DNA from: Cymbidium sinense
Taxonomy: Eukaryota > Streptophyta > Magnoliopsida > Asparagales > Orchidaceae
Assembly: GCA_021442155.1 (NCBI GenBank)
Contig: CM038218.1
Location: forward strand, 58,060,268-58,124,267
Direction of reading: 5' to 3'
DNA: 64,000 nucleotides
Each line of letters opens with the position of its first letter. Position 1 is the first letter of the stretch. The notes under the pieces were generated by a model, which was given only the letters and a program-made list of their open reading frames with translations, searched no databases and was not told where the DNA came from. Shown here piece after piece: positions 34,143 through 44,722 of this stretch. Position numbers and translations under genes: made by a program.

Positions 34143-36646
34143 GTTTATTTTTAGGTTTTTTTTAGTTTAGGTTTAGGTTTATTTTAGTTTTATTTTATTT
34201 TGGTTTAGGTTTAGGTTTAGGTTTAGTTTATTTATTTTAGTTTAGTTTATTTTTTTTTTATTTTAGGTAGGTTTTTATTTTAGTTTTATTTTTATTTTAT
34301 TTTTATTTATTTTAGGTTGATTTATTTATTTTATGTTTATTTATTTTAGTTTTTATTTTTTTTATTTAGTTTATTTTTTTTTATTTTATTTTTAGGTTTT
34401 AATTTTATTTTTTTATTTTATTTAGGTTTTTATTGTTTTATTTTATATTATTTATTTAGGTTTTTTTAGATTTTTTAGTTTAGGGTTTAAGGTTTAGGTT
34501 TAGGTTTGGGTTTATTTTGGGTTTAGGGTTTAGGGTTTTAGTTTAGGTTTTAATAGGTTTAGGTTTTTGTATTTAGTTTAGTTTATTTTAGTTTTAGGGT
34601 TTAAGGTTTAAGTTTAGGGTTTTTTTTTATTTTAGGTTTAGGGTTTAGGTTTATGATTAGTATTTGGGTTTTAAGTTTTGTTTATTTTTAGCTTTAGGTT
34701 TTGAGTTTAGGTTTCTTATGGTTTATTTATTTTAGGTTTAGGGTTTATAGTTTAACTTTAGGTTTTAAGTTTTAGGTTTTATTTGTTGTTTAAGGTTTAG
34801 TTTTAGGTTTAGGGTTTAGGGTTTAGGTTTAAAGTTTAGGGTTTAAGGTTAGGTTTTAGGTTTAGGGTTGGTTAGGGTTGGGTTTTGATGTTTAGTTAGT
34901 TTTAGGGTTTAGGGCTTAGGTTTTAGGGTTTAGGATTAACTGTTAAGGTTTTAGGGTTTTTTTTAAAAAAAATTAAAGAAATTGGTAGGTTTAGGTTTAT
35001 GTTTATTTTTTAGTTTATTTTTTTTTTAATTTTAATTTTTAGGTTTAGGTTTTGGTTTTTATTTTACTTCTTTTAGGTTTAGGTTTTAGGTTTTCATTTC
35101 AGGTATAACTTTTAGGTTTTTCTATTTTAGTTTAGGTTTAGGTTTATTTTTAGTTTATTTAATTTTATTTAGTTTATGTTTAGGTTTAGGTTTAGTTTAT
35201 TTTAGGTTTAGGTTTAGTTTTTTATTTATTTTATTTTATTTTTTTTAGTTTAGGTTTAGGTTTATTTTATTTTTATTTAGGCTTAGGTTATTTTTTAGTT
35301 CATGGTTTAGGTTTTAATTTTTATTTATTTTTAGGTTTATTGTTTAAGTTTAGGTTTTTATTTTATTTTATTTTAAGTTGATTTTATTTTAATTTTACAT
35401 TTAGGTTTTATTTTTATGTTTATTTTATTTTCTAATTTAGTTTAGGTTTTTATTTAATTTGTTTTATTTTAGTTTTTATTTTTTATTTTATTTTATTTTT
35501 ATGTTTAGGTTTAGGTTTTAGTTTCGGTTATTATTTATTTTATTTTATTTAGGCTTAGGTTTTTCTACTTATTTTATTTTTAGGTTTTATGTAATTTAGG
35601 TTTAGGTTTTTAGGTTTTTAGGGTTTTGGGTTTATGGTTTTGGGTTTTGGGTTTAAGGTTTAGGGTTTCGGGATTAGGGTTTTGGGTTTAGGGTTGTAGG
35701 TTTTAGGGTTTAGGGTTTAGGGTTTTAGGGTTTAGGTTTTAGGGTTTAGGTTTAGTTAGGTTTAGGATTTAGGGTTTAGGGTTTAGGGTTTAGGTTTTAT
35801 TTATTTTAGTTTAGTTTATCTTAGTTTAGGTTTATGTTTACTTTATTTTATTTATTTTTGGTTTAGTGTTTTTTTTTAGTTTAGTGTTTAGGTTTTATTT
35901 TTTATTTATTTTTATGTTTTACTTTATGGTTTTTTTTTTTTTTTTTAGGTTCAGGTTTTAGTTAGTTTTTATTTTTTTATTTTAAGTTTATTTTATTTTT
36001 ATTTTAATGTTTAGCCTTTATTTAATTTATGTTTTTTTATTTTTAGGTTTATTTTATTTTTTTAGTTTAGTTTAGGTTTTTTTTTATTTTTATTTAGTTT
36101 ATTTTTATATTTTATTTTATTTTAAGTTTAGGTTTAGGTTTAGTTTAGGTTTGGGTTTTAGTTTAGGTTTTATTTTATTTAGACTTAGGTTTTTTTATTT
36201 ATTTTTTTTTTATTTTATTTAGGTTTAGGTTTTAGGTTTAGGGTTTTAGGGTTTTGATTTTAGGGTTTAGGTTTGGGTTTTAGGTTTATTATTAGGGTTA
36301 GGTTTTAGTGTTTAGGTTTAGGGTTTAGATTAGTTGGTTTTAAGGTTTAAGATTTAGGGATTTTGGGTTTAGGATTTAAGGTTTAGCATTTCAGGGTTTA
36401 AGGTTTGGGCTTTAGGGTTAGTTTTAGGGTTTAGGGTTTTTGGGGTATAGTGTCTAGGGTTAGCTTAGAGTTTAGGGTTTAGGTTTTAGGGTTTAGGATT
36501 TAGGGTTTAGGGTATTTAGGGTTTAGAGTTTAGGGTTTAAGGTTAGTTTATGGTTTATGGTTTAGGGTTTTAGGGTTTAGGGTTTAAGGTTTAGGTTTAG
36601 GGTTTAGGGTTAGGGTTAGGGTTTAAGGTTGAGGGTTTAGGGTTTT
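34143..36646. repeat. Telomere-like blocks and filler
   Basis: Filler with TTTAGGG-rich parts at 34470-34950, 35600-35790 and 36230-36640. Marker near 34961-34990. Scrambled telomere-like variants near 34660-34930. It ends where the second LINE starts. No gene. Confidence 0.8.
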
Positions 36647-38086
36647 TATTTTTTATTTTAAGGAAAGGTTAGAATTTTATTACCATAAAAGAAAAGCATA
36701 CAAAGTCCTTAATAGGGTTAAAGCTCAAAGATCTAGTCGAGCTACAAGGAACCTAAAGAGCTAAACTCCCATCTATGTACAATGGAAAACAAATAGATAG
36801 TAACAAAAAAAAAGCAAAGAGGAAAGGATCATTACTATTAAATATAAAAAAAAGTCAAAAGACTTGTCAGCTCATGATCCCTTTTGAGGCAAGATAGAAA
36901 GATCCACATCAACACTTGAGTTGGTATGATCATTCCATCTAAAAGTTCCAACTTATAAAGAAAATGCAAAACACTACAAAGGAAATAGTCGTATTTAACA
37001 AGAATAAGGATAAAGAAATCAATTAGAGGGAGCTGAGAAAGAAAAGGCTCAAGCTTAGTTAAGATCATCTCAAAGGGCAACAATGCATATGAGCATCCAT
37101 ACTTATTAAGATGGGTTGCATTCATATGCAATGCTACCAACCAAAAAGAAGATATGGGTAACTTGATCATCATAGTCGTACACATTTGATAAACTTTGAA
37201 AGCAAGCAACCTAAAGGATTCTAGGCGCATTAAACAAAGAAAAATTCAGCCAACAGCCAAACAATCAACCAAAACCATAGTAGACCAATCACAAATAGCT
37301 AGCCACCTAGAAGATACTGAGGTGGATGTGAGCCACCATAAGGAAGAATTCAAAGGGATAAGACAATTCAAAAGCATAGCAACATCTAATACAATAGCCA
37401 GAAAAGACTAAAATAAAATAAAAAAACAACAAATCATTCAAATAATAGTCATCAAAGCTCCAAGCAATGGACAACTAGCCATCGGTAAACACGCAGAAAT
37501 CCAAGCGGAGAAAAGGATGCCATCAATCCTGAGTGAAAAAAAAGCCACCGGGTATGACCACCAAAATCAACCATAACTAAAGGAAGGAAAAACCACAAAG
37601 CGGATGTCCTCATGCTAATCAAAGAGACGACCAACCAACAAGAATCCCCAACTAGAAGAAATAACTAAAATGTATAGACCAAATCTAATCAAATCATGAA
37701 GAGACCACCACTCAACAACCATAGCAATAGGATCCAATATCGAAAGGGGGGCGACCAGCCAAAACAAAAGGCTAACCCAAAATAGAGCCCAAAATAGTTT
37801 GAAAAAAATAACAGCAGGCATAGCCATGACCCTCCTAGAGATCATCAAAAAAACCAAAACATAGAAATGGTAGTCACCCTGTCAGACAAACAATGAAGGG
37901 TAACAAAACCAATGAGGACCACCCAACCACCAATAGTAAATGAGGATGGAGAGAAAACAAGCCAGAGGCAAGCAAACTCCCCTCCAACCCCCATAGATCA
38001 AGCAATCAACACGAAAGAGAAAATAAAAAATCAGCAAAAACCAAGGAGCTACAACCAATCCACCAATCAGAGGAAAAGTATTTTAC
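36647..38086 (-). mobile_element. LINE (L1-like) 3' end, 5'-truncated, copy 2
   Basis: Minus strand, 1.44 kb, ending in ...GGTAATAAAATTCTAACC and an A-rich tail that abuts CCCTAAACCC. Same family as 15822-17082 by shared translated phrases (SFWLVALHMNATHL, LPFEMILTKLEPFL) and by the end sequence (TACAAAGTCCTTAATAGGG on the + strand, against TACAAGGTCCTTAAAGGGG). No RT motif is seen. As in copy 1, only the 3' part is present. Minus-strand ORFs (36838-37230, 37452-37634, 37615-37857) are most likely UTR readings. Confidence 0.6.
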
Positions 38087-41000
38087 CTAGTTTATTTAGG
38101 TTTAGGATTTATTTTTAATTTAGGTTTTGGTTTAGGTTTTTATTTTTAGGTTTAGGTTTAGGTTTAGGTTTATTTAGTTTTAGTTTATTTAGGTTTAGGT
38201 TTACTTATTTATTTTATTTTAGTTTAGGTTTATTTTAATTTTAGGCTTTGGTTTAGGTTTTTTTTAGTTTAATTAGTTTTATTTTTATTTATGTTAAGGT
38301 TTAGGTTTTAGGTTTATTATTTTAGGTTTAGGTTTATTTTGTTAGTTTATTTAGTTTAGGTTTAGGTTTCTATTTTTTTATTTATTTAGGTTTAGGTTTA
38401 GGTTTTATTTTTTGTTTAGTTTATTTTAGTTTATTTTTGTTTAGGTTTAGGTTTAGGTTTAGGTTTAGGTTTAGGTTTTAGTTTATTTTTATTTTATGTT
38501 TAGATTTTATTTTTTATCTAGGTTTTTAGTTTAGTTTAGGTTTATTTTATTTATTTAGTTTATTTTTAGATTTAGGTTTTAGGTTTTAGGCTTAGGTTTA
38601 TTTAGTTTAGGTATTTTTATTTTGGTTTATTTAGTTTAGTTTAGGTTTATGTTTAGGTGTTTAGGATTAGGTTTTAGTTTAGGTTTAGGGTTTTAGGTTT
38701 ATTTTTATTTATTTATTTTAGGTTTAGATTTAGGATTAGGTTTAGGTTGAGGTTTATTTAGGTTTAGGCTTTAGGTTTATCTAGGTTTAGGTTTAGGTTC
38801 AGGTTTAGGTTTAGTTTTAGGTTAGGTTTAGCTTTAGGTTTTATTTTAGGTTTAGGTTTAAGGTTTAGGTTTTATTTATTTTTTAGTTTATTTTTAGGTT
38901 TAGGTTTAGGTTGGGTTTAGGCTTAGGTTTAGTTTTTAGTTTTATATATTTAGGTTTAGGTCTAGGTTGAGGTTTAGGTTTTTAAGTTTAGGATTAGCAT
39001 TAGGTTTAGGTTTTTTCTTTTCTAGTTTATTTTAGTTTTTACCTTTTTTTTTTTGGTTTATCTTATTTATTTTAGTTTATGTATAGGTTTAGGTTTATTT
39101 ATTTAGGTTTTAGTTTAGATTTTGGTTTATATTTAGGTTTATGTTTTATTCTAACTTTTTAGGTTTAGGTTTTTAGTTTAGTTTATTTTAGTTTAGATTT
39201 TTATTTTATTAGGTTTAGGTTTATTTTATTTATTTATTTTAGTTTAGGTTTAGGTTTAGGTTTATTTTTTATTTATTTATTTTTGATTTTATTTATTTAG
39301 TTTAAGTTTAGGTTTTAAGTTTATTTTTAGGTTTAGGTTTAGGTTTAGGTTTAGGTTTAGGTTTATTTTTGATTTTTTTTTTAGTTTATTTTAGTTTGTT
39401 TTTGTTTAGGTTTAGGTTTAGGTTTAGGTTTTAGTTTATTTTTATTTTATGTTTAGATTTTATTTTTTTATCTAGGTTATTAGTTTAGTTTAGGTTTATT
39501 TTATTTTTTTAATTTATTTTTTAGATTTAGGTTTTTTTTAGGTTTAGGCAGGTTTAGGTTTTTTTTATTTAGGTTTATTTAGTTTAGTTTAGGTTTATGT
39601 TTAGGTGTTTATTAGGTTTTAGTTTAGGTTTAGGGTTTTAGGTTTATTTTATTTATTTATTTTAGGTTTAGATTTAGGATTTGGTTTAGGTTAGGTTTAT
39701 TTAGGTTTAGGCTTTAGGTTTATCTAGGTTTAGGTTTAGGTTCAGGTTTAGGTTTAGTTTTAGGTAAGGTTTAGCTTTAGGTTTTTATTTAGGTTTAGAT
39801 TTAATAGGTTTAGGTTTATTTTATTTATTTTTTAGTTTATTTAGTTTAGGTTTAGGTTCAGGTTTAGGCTTAGGTTTAGTTTTTAGTTTTATATATTTAG
39901 GTTTAGGTTTAGGTTGAGGTTTAGGTTTTTAAGTTTAGGATTAGGATTAGGTTTAGGTTTTTTATTTTTCTAGTTTATTTTAGTTTTTACTTTTTTTTTG
40001 GTTTATCTTATTTATTTTAGTTTATGTATAGGTTTAGGTTTATTTATTTAAGTTTTAGTTTAGATTTTGGTTTATATTTAGGTTTATGTTTTATTCTAAC
40101 TTTTTTGGATTAGGTTTTTAGTTTAGTTTATTTTAGTTTAGATTTTTATTTTATTAGGTTTTAGGTTTATTTTATTTACTTATTTTAGTTTAGGTTTAGG
40201 TTTAGGTTTAGGTTTATTTTTTATTTATTTATTTTTGATTTTATTTATTTAGTTTAAGTTTAGGTTTTAGGTTTAGGTTTAGGTTTAGGTCTAGGTTTAG
40301 GTTTAGGTTTATTTAGTGTAGTTTAGGTTTAGGTTTTATTTTGCTTTAGGTTTTTTAGGTTTAGGTTTATTTGTTTATAGTTTTTTTAGTTTAGTTTAGG
40401 TTTAGGCTAAGGTTTAAGTTTTTTAGGTTTAGATTTAGGTTCAGGTTTAGATTTAAGTTTTAGGTTTAGTTTTATTTAGTTTAGTTTAGGTTTAGGTTTA
40501 GGTTTTATTTTGTTTATATATTTGTTTTAGTTTTGCTTTTTTTATTTAGTTTATTTTTTTAGGTTTAGGTTTAGCTTTAGGTTTAGGTTTTTATTTTTAT
40601 TGATTTAGTTTTGGTTTAGGTTTAGGTTTAGGTTTTATTTAGTTTTTATGTTTAGGGCTTTATTTTTATTTTAGGTTTAGGTTTATTTAGTTTAAGTTTA
40701 GGTTTAGGTTTATTTATTTAATTTATTTAGGTTTATTTAGGTTTATTTTTTAGTTTAGTTTCATTAGGTTTAATTAGTTTTAGGTTAAGGTTTAGGTTTT
40801 GATTTTAGTTTATTTAGGTTTAAGTTTTGATTTTAGTTTATTTAGGTTTAGGTTTTTAGTTTATTTAGTTTTAGGTTTTGGTTTAGGTTTTTTATTTTAT
40901 GTTTAGAGTTTAGGGTTTATGATTTAGGATATAGGGTTTAGGTTTTAGGATTATTTTATGATTTAGGGTTTATGGTTTTAGGGTTTAGGGTTTAGGGTTT

Positions 41001-44000
41001 AGGGTTTAGGGTTTAGTGTTTAGGGTTTAGGTTTTAGGGTTTAGGGTTTATGGGGTATTTTTTTAAATAATTAAGTAAACCGGTAGGTTTAGGTATATTT
41101 AGTTTATTTAGTTTATTTTATATTTTTATTTTGGTTTATTTATTATTTTGATTTAATTTAAGTTTTTTATTTTAATTTATTTTTGTGGTTTAGGTTTATG
41201 TTTATGTTTATTTTTTAGTTTAGTTTTAGTTTAATTTTATTTTTTAGGTTTAGGTTTTTGTTTTTATTTTTAGGTTTAGGTTTAAGTTTTATTTTAATTT
41301 TTTAGGTTTAGGTTTTAGGTTTTTATTTTAGGTTTTATTTTTTAGTTTATGTTTAGGTTTATTTTTAGTATATTTTATTTTATTTAGTTTAGGTTAATGT
41401 TTAGGTTTAGGTTTAGGTTTTATTAATTTTATTTTAGTTTATTTAGTTAAGCTTTAGGCTTATTTTATTTTTATTTTAGGTTTAAGTTATTTTTTAGTTT
41501 AAGCATTAGGTTTTATTTTGTATTAATTTTTAGGATTTATTTTTAGGTTTATTGTTTAAGTTTAGGTTTTTATTTAGTTTTTATTTTATTTTGTGTTAGG
41601 TTTATTATATTTTATTTTACGTTTCAATTTTATTTTATTTAGGTTTTTTATTTTTAGGTTTATTTTATTTTTTTAGTTTTGTTTAGGTTTTTATTTATTT
41701 TATATTAGTTTAGTTTTTATTTTTAATTTTATTTTATTTTTTATTTATGTTTAGGTTTAGGTTCAAGTTTAAATTTAGGTTTTAGTTTAGTTTAGGTTTT
41801 TATTATATTATATTTTTTATTTTATTTAGGTTTAGGTTTATTTATTTGTTTATTTTAGGTTTATTTAGTTTAGGTTTAGGTTTTAAGTTTTTTTAAGGTT
41901 TAGGGTTTAGGGTTTATTTTTTTTTTGGGTTTAGCGTTTTTTAGGGTTTAGGTTTAGGTTTAGGTTTATGGTTATAGGTTTAGGGTTTATGTTTTAGGGT
42001 TTAGGGTTTTAGGTTTAGGTTTAGGTTTAGTTAGTTTATTTAGTTTTATTTAGGTTTTGGGTTTAGGTTAGGTTTAGGTTTAGGGTTTCAAGTTTTAGGG
42101 TTTAGGTTTAGGTTTATTTAGTTTAGGTTTATTTATTTAGATTTTATTTATTTAAGTTTATTTAGTTTAGTTTAGGTTTTGGCTTAAGTTTTTGGTTTAT
42201 GGTTTTAGTTTAGGATTAGAGTTTTAGTTTAAAGGTTTATTTTCATTTTATTTAGTTTAGATTTTATTTTTATTTATCCATTTTATGTTTACATTTAGGT
42301 TTAGGATTATTTAGGTTTAGGTTTTATGTTTACTTAGGTTTAGGTTTAGGTTTAGGTTTAGGTTTAGTTTTAGGTTTATATTTTAGTTTTTAGGTTTAGG
42401 TTTTATTTAGGTTTAGGTTTAGGTTTTTTAGGTTTAGGTTTAGGTTTTTAGGTTTAGTTTAGGTTTATTTATTTTTATTTAGTTTAGGTTTATGGTTTAG
42501 GTTTAGGTTTTAATTAGTTTAGGTTTATTTTATTTATTTTTGAGTTTATTTAGTTTAGATTTAGGTTTTGTTATTTAGGTTTTGGTATAGGTTTTATTTA
42601 TTTTATTTAGCTTAGTTTATTTTAGTTTAGGTTTAGGTTCATGTTTTTTGGTTTAGGTTTAGGTTTAGGTTTTACTTTTTTACTTTATTTTAGTTTTTAT
42701 TTTTATTTTTATTTTTTGGTTTATTTTACTTATTTTAGTTTAGGTTTTGGTTTATGTTTATATATTTAAGTTTTAGTTTAGTTTATGTTTAGGTTTAGGT
42801 TTAGGTTTAGGTTTTATTTTAATTTTTTAGGTTTAGGTTTTTAGTTTAGTTTATTTTACTTTAGGTTTTTATTTTAATAGGTTTATGTTTATTTTATTTG
42901 TTCATTTTAATTTAGGTTTAGGTTTTGGTTTAGGTTTTAGATTTAGGTTTTAGGTTTAGGTTTACTTAGGTTTAGGTTTAGGTTTATTTTAGGTTTAGGT
43001 TTAGGTTAAGGTTTATTTTTTATTTATTTATTTTTATTTTATTTATTTAGTTTAGGTTTAGGTTTAGGTTTATTTAGTTTAGTTTAGATTTAGGTTTTAG
43101 TCAAGTTTAGGTTTTTTAGTTTTAGGTTTTTTAGTTTTTAGTTTTTTAGATTAGTTTAGGTTTAAGTTTAGGTTTATTTTTGGTTTAGGTTTAGGTTTAG
43201 GTTTAAGTTTAGATTTAAGTTTTAGGTTTAGGTTTATTTAGTTTTATTTAGTTTAGTTTAGGTTTAGGTTTAGGTTTTATTTTATTTATTTATTTATTTT
43301 AGTTTTATTTATTTAATTTAGTTTATTTATTTAGGTTTAGGTTTAGGTTTAGGGTTTTATTTTTATTTTTATTTATTTAGTTTAGTTTAGATTTAGGTTT
43401 TCTTTATTTTTTATGTTTAGGTATAGGTTTACATTTTTATTTTTATTTTGGGTTTTGTTTAGGTTCATTTTTTAGTTTATTTATTTAGGTTTATTTAGAT
43501 TTAGGTTTAGGTTTTGATTTCAATTTATTTAGGTTTAGGTTTTTATTTTCTTTAGTTTTAGGTTTAGGTTTAGGTTTTTTCTTTTAGGTTTAGGTTTTAG
43601 TTTATGGTTTACGGTTTAGGGTTTACGGTTTAGGGTGTAGGGTTTAGGGTTTAGGGCTAGGGTTTAGGGTTTAGGGTTAGTTTTAGGGTTTAGGGTTTAT
43701 GGTTTAGGTTTTAGTGATTAGGGTTTAGGATTTAGTGTTTAGGGTTTTAAGATTAAAGTAATTGGTAGCTTTATTTAGTTTAATTTATATTTTATTTAGG
43801 TTTATTTTGTATTTTAATTTAGTTTATTTATTTTGTGTTTATTTATTTTTAGTTAAGGTTTTTTATTTTAGTTTATTATTTAGGTTTAGGTTTAGGTTTA
43901 TGTTTATCTTTTTGTTTAGTTTAATTTTTATTTTATTTTTTTTTTGCTCAAGTTTATTTTTTATTTTTAGGTTTAGGTTTAGGTTTTTATTTTATTTTTT

Positions 44001-44656
44001 AGGTTTAGGTGTTAGGTTTTTATTTTAGGTTTATTTTTAGGTTTTATTTTTGTTTAACTTTAGGTTTATTTTAATATATTTTATTTTATTTAGTTTAGGT
44101 TTATTTAGGTTTAGTTTATTTTAGGTTTAGGTTTAAGTTTTATTAATTTTAGTTTAGTTTATTTTAGTTAATGTTTAGGTTTTTTTTTTATTTTAGGTTT
44201 AAGTTTTTTTTTAGTTTATGGATTAGGTTTTATTTTTAGGTTTATTATTTAGGTTTAGGTTTTAATTTAGTTTTTATTTTATTTTATTTTCATTTTATTT
44301 TATTTTTATTTTACATTCAGGTTTTATTTTATTTTGGTTTTTTATTTTTAGATTTATTTTATTTTTTAGTTTAGTTTAGGTTTTTATTTATTTTATTTTA
44401 GTTTAGTTTTTATTTGATTTTATTTTTAGGTTTAGGTTTAGGTTTAGGTTTAGGTTTAGGTTTAGATTTTAGTTTAGGTTTCTATTTTATTTTGTTTTAG
44501 GTTAAATTTATTTATTTTATTTTTAGGTTTTATTTAGTATAGGTTTAGGTTTTTAGGGTTTAGGGTTTAGGATTATTAGGGTTTAGGGTTTAGGGTTTAG
44601 GTTTTAGGTTTAGTATTCAGGTTTTAGTTTAGGGTTTAGGGTTTTTGGTTTTTTTT
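38087..44656. repeat. Long filler-dominated part of the array
   Basis: TTTAGG/TTTATTT filler with TTTAGGTTTAGG runs. GGG-bearing TTTAGGG is concentrated at 40890-41060, 41890-42110 and 43600-43750. Markers near 41068-41088 and 43750-43770. It contains a 0.95 kb direct duplication (38410-40312). The F/L-rich ORF at 43762-44028 is a filler translation. It ends at the poly(T) of GRP unit 8. Confidence 0.8.
38410..40312. repeat. About 947 bp direct tandem duplication in filler
   Basis: Long phrases recur with a constant offset: TTTATCTAGGTTTAGGTTTA (38770 and 39718), AGTTTTATATATTTAGG (38938 and 39886) and GATTTTGGTTTATATTTAGG (39119 and 40070). The offset is 945-951 bp. Copy 1 is about 38410-39365 and copy 2 about 39366-40312, in the same orientation. 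Confidence 0.8.
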
Positions 44657-44722
44657 AACAGAGAACAATTTCAAATTCAACATTTCTTGTTTTCGATTTC
44701 ACCAACCAAGTAACAAACCAAG
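44657..44722 (-). pseudogene. GRP 3' fragment, unit 8 (only the UTR end)
   Basis: Only the distal 3' UTR and poly(A) (T-run at 44650-44656 on the + strand) remain: AACAGAGAACAATTTCAAAT, then CACCAACCAAGTAACAAACC. The rest is cut by the gypsy sequence that starts at about 44723. It proves the same unit existed at the right edge of the array. Confidence 0.85.

Larger units (their letters stand above)
12102..44656. repeat. Interstitial telomere-like array (degenerate TTTAGGG)
   Basis: About 32 kb in which the + strand is built from TTTAGGG and variants (TTTAGG, TTAGGG, TTTATGG, TTTGGGG). G-rich blocks alternate with T/A-rich filler (TTTATTTTA, TTTAGTTTA) that looks derived from the same words. 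Perfect runs are short, rarely more than a handful of units, and both sides are non-telomeric, so this is internal rather than a chromosome end. The array carries GRP fragments, LINEs, an EML fragment and a recurring marker, listed separately. On the + strand the GGG-rich stretches could form G-quadruplexes. Some degeneracy could come from base-calling error on telomeric repeats. Confidence 0.9.

Noticed and set aside
12102..44656. A true chromosome end (telomere)
   Set aside because: Repeats are degenerate, blocks are interrupted by retroelements, and ordinary DNA lies on both sides.
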